Source: Lentibacter sp. XHP0401 (GTDB taxonomy: Bacteria; Pseudomonadota; Alphaproteobacteria; Rhodobacterales; Rhodobacteraceae). From it: 64,000 nt of DNA. The notes below the pieces were generated by a model that ran no database searches, was not told the DNA's origin, and was given only the letters and a program-made list of their open reading frames with translations. Made by a program: the position numbers and the translations under genes. The stretch spans positions 154,216-218,215 of the forward strand of contig NZ_JAOWLC010000008.1 in assembly GCF_025751535.1 (NCBI RefSeq), in the 5' to 3' direction. Of this stretch, positions 26,012 through 34,367 are shown piece by piece. The stretch's first letter is position 1. Every line of letters begins with the position of its first letter.

Positions 26012-27367
26012 TCAGATGGCCGAGCTGTGGCCTGCTTTGCTGAGATCATAAGCATCAAACCCGCGAGCGATAAGGCGTGTGAGCGGGCGCATATCTTCGG
26101 GAATGAAGAGACCGTCGGAATTGACCGTGAGGCCGTTATCAAAGCGCGCGTTGACCTCGGCAAGCATTGCGCCAAGTGTCGCGGCATCAATAGCATGATC
26201 GCGCAGGATTTCATCGGATTTGATGCGGAAATCGCACATGACCATCTCGATCAGGCGCCCGCGCAGCTTGTCATCGGCAGAGAAGGCATGACCACGGGAC
26301 GTGGAGAAGCGGCCTTCCTCTATTTTCTTGGCGTGCGCCGAAGTGGCAGGGGCATTTTGCGCGTAGCCCTGCGGAAAACGCGAGATAGACGAGGCGCCAA
26401 GCCCGATGAGAGCCTCGCTTGTATCGTCGGTATAACCTTGGAAATTGCGGCGCAGTTTGCCGGCCTTGAGGGCGCGGGTGAGCCCGTCTTCGGGGCGGGC
26501 GAAATGGTCAATTCCGATTTCGGCGTAACCGTCCCAGACAAAAAGCTTGCGCGCGGCTTCAAAGAGTTCGAGGCGTTCTGCAGGTGTGGGCAGGGCATCG
26601 GAGGGGATAAGCTGCTGGCGCTTGGCCATCCACGGCACATGCGCGTAGCCATAAAGCGCCACACGGTCGGGCGAGAGCGCGAGCAGCTTTTGAACGCTTT
26701 CGGTGATGCGCTGCGGGGACTGGTGCGGCAGGCCGAAGAGAATATCGGCATTGAGGCTTTCCACCCCATGCGCGCGGATCATGTCGATCGCGTTGCGGGT
26801 GGATTCGTAGCTTTGGATGCGGCCGATGGTTTTCTGGATTTCATCGTCAAAATCCTGAACACCGATGGAGGCGCGGTTCATACCCGCGGCGGCGAGCGCA
26901 TCAAGGCGTGTGCTGTCGATCTCGTTCGGGTCGATCTCGACAGAGAACTCGTAATTTGGTGCAAAGGGCGCAACGGCGGCGATCTCTTCGGCGAGTTCGC
27001 GCATCATATCGGCGTTGAGGAGTGTGGGTGTGCCACCGCCCCAGTGCAACCGCGCAAGAGTGACGCCACGGGGCAGGGTGCTTTTGAGGAGGGCCAGCTC
27101 GTGTTTGAGCACCTGAAGATAGGCGCGCACGGGCTCTTCCTTTTGCGTGCCCTGCGTGCGGCAGGCGCAAAACCAGCAGAGCCGGCGGCAAAACGGGACA
27201 TGAATATAAAGCGAAATCTCGCTACCCTCGGGAATAACCGAGATCCACTTGGCGAACATGTCGCCCGTGATGGAAGGGGTGAACTGAGGTGACGTCGGGT
27301 AGCTCGTATAACGCGGCACCTTTGCGTCAAATAGCCCCAAGTCTGCGAGTTGAGTTTTTGTCATCAT
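26012..27367 (-). CDS. hemN: Oxygen-independent coproporphyrinogen III oxidase
   Basis: About 451 residues. A radical SAM enzyme of anaerobic heme synthesis in the cytosol, converting coproporphyrinogen III to protoporphyrinogen IX. The [4Fe-4S] motif is CRRLCWFCAC (C-x3-C-x2-C-x-C) in the segment YIHVPFCRRLCWF, followed by HWGGGTPTLL and the late NFQGYTDDTSEALIGLGASS, both typical for HemN. The open frame extends to 27403, but that ATG is inside the FNR box, so ATG 27367 (MMTKTQLADLGLFDAKVPRYTSYP) is preferred. The FNR box at 27403-27416 and a TAAATA -10 candidate at 27379-27384 (minus strand) predict FnrL activation when oxygen falls. Confidence 0.9.
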   Translation of the reverse strand: MMTKTQLADLGLFDAKVPRYTSYPTSPQFTPSITGDMFAKWISVIPEGSEISLYIHVPFCRRLCWFCACRTQGTQKEEPVRAYLQVLKHELALLKSTLPRGVTLARLHWGGGTPTLLNADMMRELAEEIAAVAPFAPNYEFSVEIDPNEIDSTRLDALAAAGMNRASIGVQDFDDEIQKTIGRIQSYESTRNAIDMIRAHGVESLNADILFGLPHQSPQRITESVQKLLALSPDRVALYGYAHVPWMAKRQQLIPSDALPTPAERLELFEAARKLFVWDGYAEIGIDHFARPEDGLTRALKAGKLRRNFQGYTDDTSEALIGLGASSISRFPQGYAQNAPATSAHAKKIEEGRFSTSRGHAFSADDKLRGRLIEMVMCDFRIKSDEILRDHAIDAATLGAMLAEVNARFDNGLTVNSDGLFIPEDMRPLTRLIARGFDAYDLSKAGHSSAI

Positions 27368-27402
27368 CCGATTAGGTTTATTTAGAGGATGTGGTATCGT
27401 CA

Positions 27403-27416
27403 TTGATACAGATCAA
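27403..27416. promoter_or_regulatory. FNR/FnrL box between hemN and fnrL
   Basis: TTGATACAGATCAA is a perfect TTGAT-N4-ATCAA site. Its centre is 42 bases from the chosen hemN start and 24 bases from the fnrL start, so it is placed to activate hemN and could also allow FnrL to control its own gene. Confidence 0.85.
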
Positions 27417-27433
27417 ACGCGCGAAGTGACCAA

Positions 27434-28177
27434 ATGAAGAATTTTACAACCGACATGATGCGGGAGTGTGGCGATTGTCCGATTCGCCATAGGGCTGTTT
27501 GCGCGCGCTGTGAAAGCGATGAGCTCGAACGGCTTGAAGAAGTTAAGTATTACCGGACGTATGAGGCCGGCCAGACTGTTGTGTGGTCAGGTGATCGCAT
27601 GGAATTTGTCGGCTCCGTTGTCAAAGGTGTCGCCTCGCTGACCCAGACAATGGAAGACGGGCGCACGCAGATGGTGGGCCTGTTGTTGCCGTCTGATTTT
27701 GTCGGCCGTCCCGGCCGTGATGCAGCGGCCTATGATGTGGTTGCGACGACCGATCTTGTGATGTGTTGTTTCCGAAAGAAACCTTTTGAAAACCTGATGC
27801 TTCAAACGCCGCACATCGCGCAGCGTCTGCTTGAAATGACATTGGATGAGCTCGACGCCGCGCGCGAGTGGATGCTGGTATTGGGGCGCAAGACCGCCCG
27901 CGAAAAAATCGCCAGCCTGCTGAGCATTATCGCGCGCCGTGATGCAACGCTCAATTTGCGTACCGGCGGTGGGCCACTGGAGTTTGATTTGCCGCTCACA
28001 CGCGAGGCAATGGCCGACTACCTTGGTCTGACGCTGGAAACGGTCAGCCGTCAGATCAACGCTCTCAAACGTGATGGCGTCATCGATTTGACAGGCAAGC
28101 GCCATGTCATTGTGCCTGATTTTGACCGTCTTGCCGAAGAAGCCGGTGATGATTCTGATGGCGGGATGCCGAGCTGA
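27434..28177 (+). CDS. fnrL: Oxygen-sensing Crp/Fnr family regulator FnrL
   Basis: 247 residues. The N-terminal cysteine cluster ECGDCPIRHRAVCARC (Cys 12, 15, 23, 26) and central Cys 111/112 (LVMCCFRKK) supply the ligands for an oxygen-labile [4Fe-4S] cluster. A cyclic-nucleotide-binding-type barrel (~35-125) and dimerisation helix (~125-155) are followed by a winged helix with the recognition helix TREAMADYLGLTLETVSRQINAL, whose E-TVSR residues match FNR specificity for TTGAT half sites. At least five such boxes surround the genes here. It sits divergent from hemN and upstream of the oxidase genes. The SD is weak (GAAGTGA). Confidence 0.93.
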   Translation: MKNFTTDMMRECGDCPIRHRAVCARCESDELERLEEVKYYRTYEAGQTVVWSGDRMEFVGSVVKGVASLTQTMEDGRTQMVGLLLPSDFVGRPGRDAAAYDVVATTDLVMCCFRKKPFENLMLQTPHIAQRLLEMTLDELDAAREWMLVLGRKTAREKIASLLSIIARRDATLNLRTGGGPLEFDLPLTREAMADYLGLTLETVSRQINALKRDGVIDLTGKRHVIVPDFDRLAEEAGDDSDGGMPS

Positions 28178-28197
28178 CCCGCTAAAAAGCCTGATTA

Positions 28198-28280
28198 GCC
28201 TTTTTCTTGCTCTAAATATCCCAGGGGGTGCGGGGGACTGGTCCCCCGCTTGGTCGGATTTCGCGCAGCGAAATTCGAGC
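28198..28280 (-). repeat. 3'-end hairpin element, copy 3
   Basis: On the minus strand: hairpin GAATTTCGC/GCGAAATC (about 28256-28275), hairpin CGGGGGAC/GTCCCCCG (28231-28248), then the core GGGATATTTAGAGCAAGAAAAA (28201-28222, split in two words here by position). It follows the usp stop (28287) in sense orientation, between convergent fnrL and usp. Confidence 0.7.
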
Positions 28281-28286
28281 CCTTTC

Positions 28287-29126
28287 TCAGTGTGCCATAA
28301 AGACAGGGAGCTTGGATTGCTCCAGCATGTAGCGTGTTGCGCCACCCAGAATGGCTTCGCGGAAGCGTGAATGGCCATAGGCGCCCATCACAACCAGATC
28401 CGCAGCAAGATCATCTGCGTGCCGCAAGAGCACATCGGAAATGCGCGGCATGGTTTTTGACAATACGTCGATTTCGGCGTGCACGTTGTGGCGCGCCAGC
28501 CAGACCGAGAGAAGACCGCCGGGATCGGAGCGATTTGGCCCGTGTTTGGGGGGATCAATCACCACCACATGCACTTTCTCGGCCTGTTTGAGCAGCGGCA
28601 TGGCTGCGCGCACGGCGCCAAGTGCTTCGTCGCTTTCGTTCCAGCCAATGACGATTGTTTTGGGCGCTGTTATGGGCGCGCGCTTTTCGGGCACGACAAG
28701 CACAGGGACGCGGGCTTCAAAGAGGCAAGCCTCGACCAGCGCTTCCTGTTCCGGGCCACGATCATCGCCGTAGGGGGTTGGAAGCACGGCAATGTCGGCA
28801 AAGCGGGCGCGGGCGGCTGCGTGGCGGCCGATGTCGGGCAGTTGCGCCATGCCATGATCGCAACTCCAGCGCAGATCGGTTTTCCCGAGCTCGGCCTGCG
28901 CCATCTTTTCGAGGGTTTGCGCCTCTTCATTGGCTTTTTCGATCACTTCCTGAAGGACGAGAGCGTTTGCGCCCGCATAGTAGTAGCCCGTCTGGCTGCG
29001 GTCTACGCCGAGGCAGAGTGCATCGAGGTGGGCATCATTATTCTGGCTCAAAGCGCTCGCGTGCTCTAGAATCGGTTTTGCGAGGCTGGCTTGTGTGAGT
29101 GCTGTAAAGATCGTTTTGTAAGACAT
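28287..29126 (-). CDS. Universal stress protein with two UspA domains
   Basis: About 279 residues, twice the size of a single UspA domain. Domain 1 starts MSYKTIFTALTQASLAKPILEHAS; domain 2 starts near residue 155 (TIVIGWNESDEALGAVRAAMPLLKQA) and ends with the ATP-binding-type motif VMGAYGHSRFREAILGGATRYML (GxxGHSRFRE). Cytosolic. GGAGG lies 7 bases before ATG 29126. An FNR box is centred 65 bases upstream of the start, so induction under low oxygen is likely, and the location between fnrL and ccoN supports this. The exact biochemical role of such proteins is not known. Confidence 0.85.
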   Translation of the reverse strand: MSYKTIFTALTQASLAKPILEHASALSQNNDAHLDALCLGVDRSQTGYYYAGANALVLQEVIEKANEEAQTLEKMAQAELGKTDLRWSCDHGMAQLPDIGRHAAARARFADIAVLPTPYGDDRGPEQEALVEACLFEARVPVLVVPEKRAPITAPKTIVIGWNESDEALGAVRAAMPLLKQAEKVHVVVIDPPKHGPNRSDPGGLLSVWLARHNVHAEIDVLSKTMPRISDVLLRHADDLAADLVVMGAYGHSRFREAILGGATRYMLEQSKLPVFMAH

Positions 29127-29184
29127 TCGTGCCTCCAAGGTTGATATTTCCAGACGAAACTAAACTGGAGCTTGCGTCCGCGCA

Positions 29185-29198
29185 TTGAACCAGATCAA
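29185..29198. promoter_or_regulatory. FNR/FnrL box facing usp
   Basis: TTGAACCAGATCAA, one mismatch from TTGAT-N4-ATCAA. Centred 65 bases upstream of the usp start; a start site 41 bases from the centre would give a short leader. Confidence 0.7.
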
Positions 29199-29216
29199 AA
29201 AGTTTGAGATGGGTTC

Positions 29217-29230
29217 TTGATGCAGATCAA
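29217..29230. promoter_or_regulatory. FNR/FnrL box facing ccoN
   Basis: TTGATGCAGATCAA, a perfect FNR site centred about 100 bases upstream of the ccoN start. Together with the site at 29185 it gives each of the divergent units its own box, 32 bases (about three turns) apart. Confidence 0.85.
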
Positions 29231-29322
29231 AGCAAGAATCCGCCGTGCGGAACAAAAGCATGATAGTAAAATCCCTCTGATGCGCGAAGGAATCGTGCGC
29301 GGGGAAGACGAAGGGACGAAAC

Positions 29323-30927
29323 ATGGGTAATTATATAAAGCTGGTTGTGCTCGGGGTCATCGCGCTTTTTGCGTTGATCGCGACCAACTATGCGCGTGAC
29401 CTGGCTTATATGGTCAACGCGTTGACGGTAGCGCTTGTGGCAGGTGGACTTTTCATCTGGACACTGCGCAATACGGGCGAGCCGACATCGAATGTCGATC
29501 TTTCCGGTGAATATATGGACGGCGTCGTGCGCGCCGGCGTGATTGCTACGGCGCTTTGGGGCGTTGTGGGCTTTCTTGTCGGGGTTGTGATTGCGTTCCA
29601 GTTGGCCTTTCCGGCGCTCAACTTTGATTGGGCGCAAGGCTATGCCAACTTCGGGCGCCTGCGGCCGCTGCACACCAGCGCGGTTATTTTTGCATTCGGC
29701 GGTAACGCTCTCATCGCGACATCGTTCTATGTTGTGCAACGCACAAGTGCGGCACGCCTTTGGGGCGGCAACCTTTCGTGGTTTGTTTTCGGCGGGTATC
29801 AGCTTTTCATCGTTTTGGCCGCGACAGGCTATCTGCTCGGCGCGACCCAATCGAAAGAATATGCGGAGCCTGAATGGTATGTAGACTGGTGGCTGACAAT
29901 CATTTGGGTGGCTTACCTCGCTGTTTTCGTCGGCACGCTGGTGAAGCGTAAAGAACCACACATCTATGTTGCCAACTGGTTCTACCTTTCGTTTATCATC
30001 ACGGTTGCGATGCTTCACATCGTCAACAACCTGAGTATTCCGGTCTCTGTTTTCGGCAGCAAGTCGGTTCAGTTGTTCTCGGGTGTGCAGGATGCGATGA
30101 CGCAGTGGTGGTATGGTCACAACGCCGTGGGCTTTTTCCTTACTGCGGGCTTCCTCGGCATGATGTATTACTTCATTCCGAAGCAGGCTGAACGCCCTGT
30201 TTTCTCATACAAGCTGTCGATCATCCACTTCTGGGCGTTGATCTTCCTTTATATCTGGGCTGGTCCTCACCACCTTCACTACACGGCTTTGCCTGACTGG
30301 GCCTCTACGCTGGGTATGGTGTTCTCGATCGTGCTCTGGATGCCGTCATGGGGCGGTATGATCAACGGTCTGATGACGCTTTCGGGCGCATGGGACAAGC
30401 TGCGCACCGATCCGATCATCCGTATGATGGTTATTTCGGTGGGCTTTTACGGCATGTCCACATTCGAAGGTCCGATGATGTCGATCCGTGCTGTGAACTC
30501 GCTTTCACACTACACCGACTGGACAATCGGTCACGTGCACTCGGGTGCTTTGGGCTGGAACGGCATGATCACTTTTGGCGCGCTTTACTTCCTGGTGCCG
30601 AAGCTGTGGAACCGTGAGCGCCTCTATAGCCTGCGTCTTGTAAGCTGGCACTTCTGGCTCGCCACCATCGGCATCATCCTTTACGCGGCATCCATGTGGG
30701 TGACGGGTATTATGGAAGGCCTTATGTGGCGTGAAGTTGATGCAAACGGTTTCCTTGTGAACTCGTTCGCCGACACTGTCAGTGCCAAGTTTCCGATGTA
30801 TGTGGTGCGTGGACTGGGTGGGGTTATGTTCCTCTCCGGTGCGATCATCATGTGCTACAACCTCTACATGACTGTTAGACGTTCGCCGGCTGTTGAAGCC
30901 ACGAACGGCACAGTTCCAGCAGAATAA
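29323..30927 (+). CDS. ccoN: cbb3-type cytochrome c oxidase subunit I
   Basis: 534 residues with at least twelve membrane helices. The catalytic subunit of the high-affinity cbb3 oxidase, which reduces oxygen to water at the cytoplasmic membrane and pumps protons. Heme and copper ligands are visible: RPLHTSAV (low-spin heme b His), [13 protein letters not shown] (CuB), [14 protein letters not shown] (two CuB His) and [20 protein letters not shown] (heme b and b3 His). An extra N-terminal helix pair (residues ~1-50) precedes the core, as in Rhodobacterales CcoN. It begins the operon ccoNOQP with AGGGACG upstream and a perfect FNR box in the promoter. Confidence 0.97.
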   Translation: MGNYIKLVVLGVIALFALIATNYARDLAYMVNALTVALVAGGLFIWTLRNTGEPTSNVDLSGEYMDGVVRAGVIATALWGVVGFLVGVVIAFQLAFPALNFDWAQGYANFGRLRPLHTSAVIFAFGGNALIATSFYVVQRTSAARLWGGNLSWFVFGGYQLFIVLAATGYLLGATQSKEYAEPEWYVDWWLTIIWVAYLAVFVGTLVKRKEPHIYVANWFYLSFIITVAMLHIVNNLSIPVSVFGSKSVQLFSGVQDAMTQWWYGHNAVGFFLTAGFLGMMYYFIPKQAERPVFSYKLSIIHFWALIFLYIWAGPHHLHYTALPDWASTLGMVFSIVLWMPSWGGMINGLMTLSGAWDKLRTDPIIRMMVISVGFYGMSTFEGPMMSIRAVNSLSHYTDWTIGHVHSGALGWNGMITFGALYFLVPKLWNRERLYSLRLVSWHFWLATIGIILYAASMWVTGIMEGLMWREVDANGFLVNSFADTVSAKFPMYVVRGLGGVMFLSGAIIMCYNLYMTVRRSPAVEATNGTVPAE

Positions 30928-30940
30928 GGAGGGCTAGAGA

Positions 30941-31669
30941 ATGGCTATTCTTGATAAACATGGCGCCATCGAGCGTAACGTTACGCTCCTTGCGATCTTC
31001 GCTTTCCTTGTTGTCAGTATTGGTGGCATGGTGCAGATCGCACCGCTCTTCTGGCTCGAAAACACGATTGAGGATGTGGAGGGCATGCGCCCCTACACCC
31101 CTCTCGAGCTGGCAGGCCGGGATATCTATGTGCGGGAGGGCTGCTATGTCTGCCACTCGCAGATGATCCGCCCGATGCGCGACGAAGTGGAGCGCTATGG
31201 CCACTATTCACTGGCAGCGGAGTCGCAGTATGACCACCCGTTCCAGTGGGGCTCGAAGCGGACAGGGCCAGACCTTGCCCGAGTCGGCGGCCGCTACTCG
31301 GATGACTGGCACGTTGACCACCTGCGCGATCCGCAGTCTGTTGTGCCTGAATCGGTTATGCCCAAATACGGCTTCCTCGAAAACAAGATGGTCGAGGGCG
31401 AGTATATGGGTGATCTTCTGAAGACACATGCCTTTGTGGGTGTGCCTTATAGCGAAGAGATGATTGCCGAGGCGCAAGCAGACTTCCTCGCACAAGCTGA
31501 TCCTGACAGCGACTATGACGGCTTGATGGAACGCTATGGTGAAAACGTCAATGTACGTAACTTTGACGGGCAGCCCGGTATTTCGGAAGCGGATGCGTTG
31601 ATTGCTTATCTTCAAATGCTTGGCACGCTGGTCGACTTCTCGACCTTCACTGCCGATGCAAGTCGTTAG
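30941..31669 (+). CDS. ccoO: cbb3-type cytochrome c oxidase subunit II (mono-heme)
   Basis: 242 residues. One N-terminal membrane anchor ([24 protein letters not shown]) holds a periplasmic mono-heme cytochrome c domain. The heme motif is [14 protein letters not shown] (CYVCH), followed by [33 protein letters not shown], which is split here and typical for CcoO. The axial Met is probably in [10 protein letters not shown]. It passes electrons from CcoP to CcoN. It lies 13 bases behind ccoN with GGAGG in the gap. Confidence 0.97.
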   Translation: MAILDKHGAIERNVTLLAIFAFLVVSIGGMVQIAPLFWLENTIEDVEGMRPYTPLELAGRDIYVREGCYVCHSQMIRPMRDEVERYGHYSLAAESQYDHPFQWGSKRTGPDLARVGGRYSDDWHVDHLRDPQSVVPESVMPKYGFLENKMVEGEYMGDLLKTHAFVGVPYSEEMIAEAQADFLAQADPDSDYDGLMERYGENVNVRNFDGQPGISEADALIAYLQMLGTLVDFSTFTADASR

Positions 31670-31678
31670 GGGGGCGAT

Positions 31679-31879
31679 ATGGAAACTTACTCTCTCTTGC
31701 GGGAATTTGCGGATAGCTGGATGCTTCTGACCTTGTTTGTCTTCTTTGTGGGCATGTTCCTTTGGGTCATGTTCCGTCCGGGAGCCAACAAGACTTACCG
31801 CGATGTCGCAAACATCCCGTTCCGGCACGAAGACAAGCCTGCGCCAGCCAAACGTTCTGGCGGCGAAAAGGAGGCCTAA
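31679..31879 (+). CDS. ccoQ: cbb3-type cytochrome oxidase small subunit CcoQ
   Basis: 66 residues with one membrane helix (WMLLTLFVFFVGMFLWVMF) and a short cytoplasmic tail (RPGANKTYRDVANIPFRHED). This is the size and layout of CcoQ/FixQ, which protects or stabilises the oxidase in Rhodobacter. It lies between ccoO and ccoP with GGGGG upstream of ATG 31679 and a stop three bases before the ccoP start. Confidence 0.93.
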   Translation: METYSLLREFADSWMLLTLFVFFVGMFLWVMFRPGANKTYRDVANIPFRHEDKPAPAKRSGGEKEA

Positions 31880-31882
31880 GAC

Positions 31883-32758
31883 ATGGCGAAGAAACCAACA
31901 CAAAAACAAGATCCTTCTACCACCGGCCACAGCTGGGACGGTATCGAGGAGTTTAACAACCCGCTTCCACGCTGGTGGCTCTGGGTGCTCTACGCCTGTA
32001 TCGTTTGGGCGATCTGGTATTCCATCGCGTATCCGGCCTGGCCCGGGATCAAGAGCGCAACGGCCGGTTACCTTGGCTTCTCGACACGTGCACAAGTTGC
32101 GGAAGAGATTGCAACGGCTGAAGCCAAGAATGCTGCGATCAACGAAAAGCTGGCTTCGGTCGAGCTGGCCTCGATTGCAACAGACCCCGAGCTTGAGCAG
32201 TATGCCAAGTCAGCGGGCGCTGCTGTGTTCAAGACATGGTGTGCCCAGTGTCACCAAACCAACGGTGCGGGCGCCAAAGGTTACCCGAACCTGCAGGACG
32301 ATGACTGGCTTTGGGGCGGAACGATGGAAGACATCCATCTGACTCTTCTGCACGGTATCCGCAGCGAAACCGACGAAGATTCACGCTACTCCGAGATGCC
32401 GGCCTTTGGCCGTGACGAGCTGCTTGAAGAAGAGCAGATTTCGCAAGTGGTAAACTATGTGATGTCTTTGACACCCAATGTGAACCCGCCTCAGGATGCT
32501 TCTATGGTGGAAGCTGGAGCCGTTGTCTTTGAAGAGAACTGCGCCGCTTGCCACATGGAAGACGGCACAGGTGACCGCTTCCAAGGAGCGCCCAACCTCG
32601 CGGATGCCATCTGGCTCTATGGCGGCGACTATGCCTCCATCAGCGAGACAGTTCACAACTCGCGCTTCGGCGTGATGCCTGACTGGAACGAACGCTTGTC
32701 AGAGGCGCAAATCCGCGCCGTTGCAACTTACGTTCACCAGCTTGGTGGTGGTGAGTAA
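31883..32758 (+). CDS. ccoP: cbb3-type cytochrome c oxidase subunit III (di-heme)
   Basis: 291 residues. An N-terminal cytoplasmic head ([20 protein letters not shown]) and membrane helix are followed by two cytochrome c domains: [21 protein letters not shown] (Cys-Cys-His at about 115-119) and [19 protein letters not shown] (about 215). CcoP accepts electrons from soluble or membrane-bound cytochromes c. It is the last coding gene of the ccoNOQP operon; the transcript then contains two hairpins and a strong terminator at 32851-32886. Confidence 0.97.
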   Translation: MAKKPTQKQDPSTTGHSWDGIEEFNNPLPRWWLWVLYACIVWAIWYSIAYPAWPGIKSATAGYLGFSTRAQVAEEIATAEAKNAAINEKLASVELASIATDPELEQYAKSAGAAVFKTWCAQCHQTNGAGAKGYPNLQDDDWLWGGTMEDIHLTLLHGIRSETDEDSRYSEMPAFGRDELLEEEQISQVVNYVMSLTPNVNPPQDASMVEAGAVVFEENCAACHMEDGTGDRFQGAPNLADAIWLYGGDYASISETVHNSRFGVMPDWNERLSEAQIRAVATYVHQLGGGE

Positions 32759-32790
32759 CAAGAGATCCGGAGGCGCTCGCGCCTCTGGTT

Positions 32791-32843
32791 GAGACACCGG
32801 AGCTTCCGTCCTGTTCGCGCGTTTCCTGGAGGTCCGGTGTCTC
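32791..32843 (+). ncRNA. Structured 3'UTR stem-loop of ccoNOQP (copy 1 of a pair), candidate 3'-derived small RNA
   Basis: GAGACACCGGA (32791-32801) pairs perfectly with TCCGGTGTCTC (32833-32843). Inside it GCTTCC (32802-32807) can pair with GGAGG (32828-32832). The 24 bases at 32802-32825 are identical to 34257-34280 in copy 2. It lies 32 bases behind the ccoP stop and just before the strong terminator, so it would be carried at the 3' end of an FnrL-activated mRNA. Whether it is released as a small RNA is inference. Confidence 0.5.
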
Positions 32844-32850
32844 TTTTCAT

Positions 32851-32886
32851 AAAAAGCCGGGGGATTTTCCCCCGGCTTTTTTGTGT
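32851..32886 (+). terminator. Intrinsic terminator of ccoNOQP
   Basis: AAAAAGCCGGGGGA (32851-32864) pairs with TCCCCCGGCTTTTTT (32868-32882) around a TTT loop, with the T run ending in TTG. One of the strongest terminators in the window. Confidence 0.93.
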
Positions 32887-32986
32887 CTAGCGGTGATCTG
32901 TCGGGCCAGCCCAGCGGCCACGGCGCCAGGGCCAGCGTCGTGTGTCTTGCCGGTGTATAAGGTGACGCGGCCGATCGAAAATCGGA

Positions 32987-33103
32987 TCAATCACGGGCTT
33001 TTTCCTTTTGCGGGTCTTTTTCAGTCCACTGGTCAGGGGCGTTCCATTTCTGGTCAGGCTGCCGAGCGGCATTCATGAAAGATTTGGCGAGTATTCCGAG
33101 CAT
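32987..33103 (-). CDS. Small hypothetical protein (38 residues)
   Basis: A short frame not obvious from length alone. It starts MLGILAKSFMNAARQPDQKW and is rich in Gln, Lys and Asp in the second half, ending KEKARD. AGGAGA lies 6 bases upstream of the ATG, a near-ideal ribosome site, which is the main support. It is divergent from the LysR gene (97 bases between starts) and convergent with the ccoNOQP terminator. Another minus-strand frame (32887-33072) continues beyond its stop with Arg/His-rich residues (PRHLIHRQDTRRW), so a frameshifted longer protein cannot be excluded. No homologue recognised. Confidence 0.45.
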   Translation of the reverse strand: MLGILAKSFMNAARQPDQKWNAPDQWTEKDPQKEKARD

Positions 33104-33200
33104 GATGTTTCTCCTGATTGCGCGTTGATGCCTATGTTTATCGACTAAACGCCGCGTTTCTGCTAATCAGGAATAATTGGCATATGTAAGGAAAACTAAC

Positions 33201-34103
33201 ATGACGGCTTGGCAGAACATGCCGCCACTTACGGCCCTGAGGGCTTTTGCGGCTTTGGCCGAGGCGGGCAGTGCGCAAGCGGCAGGCGCGCTTTTGAATG
33301 TGAGCCACGCCGCTGTAAGCCAGCAAATCAAGGCGCTTGAGGCGCATATGGGGCTTGCTCTGGTGGTGCGGGGCGGACGACGGCTGGAGCTGACGGAGGA
33401 GGGTGCACGGCTGGCCGGCGCGCTTGAGCTGGGTTTTGGTGCAATAGAGCAAGTGGTGGGGGAGCTAACAGGACGTGACGCCAGGCGCGCGCTTCAGATC
33501 AGCACCACGCCGAGCTTTGCTGCGAACTGGCTTTTGCCGCGTTTGCCTTCGTTTCGTGCCAACCATAAGAACATCGAATTGATGATGAACGCCTCCCCCG
33601 CTCTTGCATCGCTTGAGGCGGGCGGCATCGATCTTGCGATTCGTCACGGTGAAGGAGACTGGCAGGGCGTGGATGCGGAACTTATTCTGCCAACAGACAT
33701 TGTTGTGGTCGCAGCCCCATCGCTTGTGCAGGGGGGCAAAACAACCGATCCGACAGATTTGTCGACCTTTCACTGGCTTTTGGAGGAAGGGGTGCACGAA
33801 GCCAGCCGCTGGCTGAGGGGGCATGGTGTTGATAACGGACGAGTTGAGGGCGTGACCTATCTTTCAGGCAGCATGACGCTTGAGGCTGCGCGGCGTGGGC
33901 AAGGTATTGTCAGTATGGCGCGGTTGTTTGTTGAGAACGATATTGCAGAGGGGCGCTTAAGCCTTCTTTACGAAGAGCCGGAACGGAGCATGACGGGAGG
34001 TTACTATCTTGTCACCCGAAAGGGCGCGGTGCTGAGGCCTGTCGCAAAGGCTTTTGCGGCATGGCTGAGGGCGGAAGCACGCTTAAAAAAGAACCTGATT
34101 TGA
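33201..34103 (+). CDS. LysR family transcriptional regulator (GcvA-like)
   Basis: About 300 residues. The N-terminal winged helix-turn-helix (LTALRAFAALAEAGSAQAAGALLNVSHAAVSQQIKALE, split by position ~8-45) is followed by a periplasmic-binding-protein-like effector domain. The beginning PPLTALRAFAALAEAGS and the segment LDLAIRHGEGDW (here IDLAIRHGEGDW) are typical of the GcvA/AmpR-like branch. ATG 33201 is chosen because AAGGAAAA lies upstream; the in-frame start at 33177 has none. It sits between ccoNOQP and ccoGHIS, but nothing shows it regulates them; the divergent small gene is the more usual type of target. Its stop overlaps an FNR-like box. Confidence 0.85.
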   Translation: MTAWQNMPPLTALRAFAALAEAGSAQAAGALLNVSHAAVSQQIKALEAHMGLALVVRGGRRLELTEEGARLAGALELGFGAIEQVVGELTGRDARRALQISTTPSFAANWLLPRLPSFRANHKNIELMMNASPALASLEAGGIDLAIRHGEGDWQGVDAELILPTDIVVVAAPSLVQGGKTTDPTDLSTFHWLLEEGVHEASRWLRGHGVDNGRVEGVTYLSGSMTLEAARRGQGIVSMARLFVENDIAEGRLSLLYEEPERSMTGGYYLVTRKGAVLRPVAKAFAAWLRAEARLKKNLI

Positions 34104-34113
34104 TTTAGATTAA
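34100..34113 (+). promoter_or_regulatory. FNR-like box and -10 of the putative small RNA
   Basis: TTGATTTAGATTAA differs from TTGAT-N4-ATCAA by one base. TCTAAT at 34134-34139 is a -10 candidate; a start near 34146-34148 would be 40-41 bases from the box centre, the usual spacing for FNR-activated promoters. Confidence 0.45.
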
Positions 34114-34145
34114 AGCGCGAGGGCTGTGGGGGCTCTAATCTAGGG

Positions 34146-34303
34146 TATGGTTTTTACGCTGGCCGCTTCCCTCGGAAGGGCGGGCGCAAAGACAAAAAGC
34201 CGCCGAAATATACGGCGGCCTTGTCGGCTAACGCCTGTTAGCCCTCTAACACCGGTGCTTCCGTCCTGTTCGCGCGTTTCAGGAAGCCCGGTGCTTTCTT
34301 TAT
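34146..34303 (+). ncRNA. Putative FnrL-controlled small RNA / ccoG leader (stem-loop copy 2)
   Basis: This 326-base gene-free gap holds four stem-loops in a row: CTTCC/GGAAG (34166-34178), GACAA-GCCGCCG/CGGCGGC-TTGTC (34191-34225), GGCTAAC/GTTAGCC (34226-34243), and CACCGG-GCTTCC/GGAAGC-CCGGTG (34250-34293), the last followed by CTTTCTTTATT. The last stem shares 24 identical bases (34257-34280) with the ccoP 3' stem-loop. No open frame is present. An FNR-like box and -10 precede it. Transcription, ends and function are inference; the GCCGCCG hairpin also has a T run on the minus strand (GGCGGCTTTTTG), so a minus-strand RNA is an alternative. Confidence 0.45.
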
Positions 34304-34353
34304 TAGAGACTTGCTAGAGAAAACACCAGAAAAGATGCTTCAAAGATATAAAT

Positions 34354-34367
34354 TTGATACAGGTCAA
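34354..34367. promoter_or_regulatory. FNR/FnrL box upstream of ccoG
   Basis: TTGATACAGGTCAA, one mismatch from TTGAT-N4-ATCAA, centred about 70 bases upstream of the ccoG GTG. It gives the assembly operon ccoGHIS the same oxygen control as the oxidase operon. Confidence 0.8.

Noticed and set aside
26027..27292. 421-codon plus-strand open frame
   Set aside because: Antisense shadow of hemN.
32887..33072. 61-codon minus-strand frame overlapping the small 38-residue gene
   Set aside because: No ribosome site at its start; kept only as a possible frameshifted continuation.
34191..34225. GCCGCCG hairpin as the terminator of the LysR gene
   Set aside because: No T run on the plus strand; the T run is on the minus strand, so it would not stop LysR transcription efficiently.
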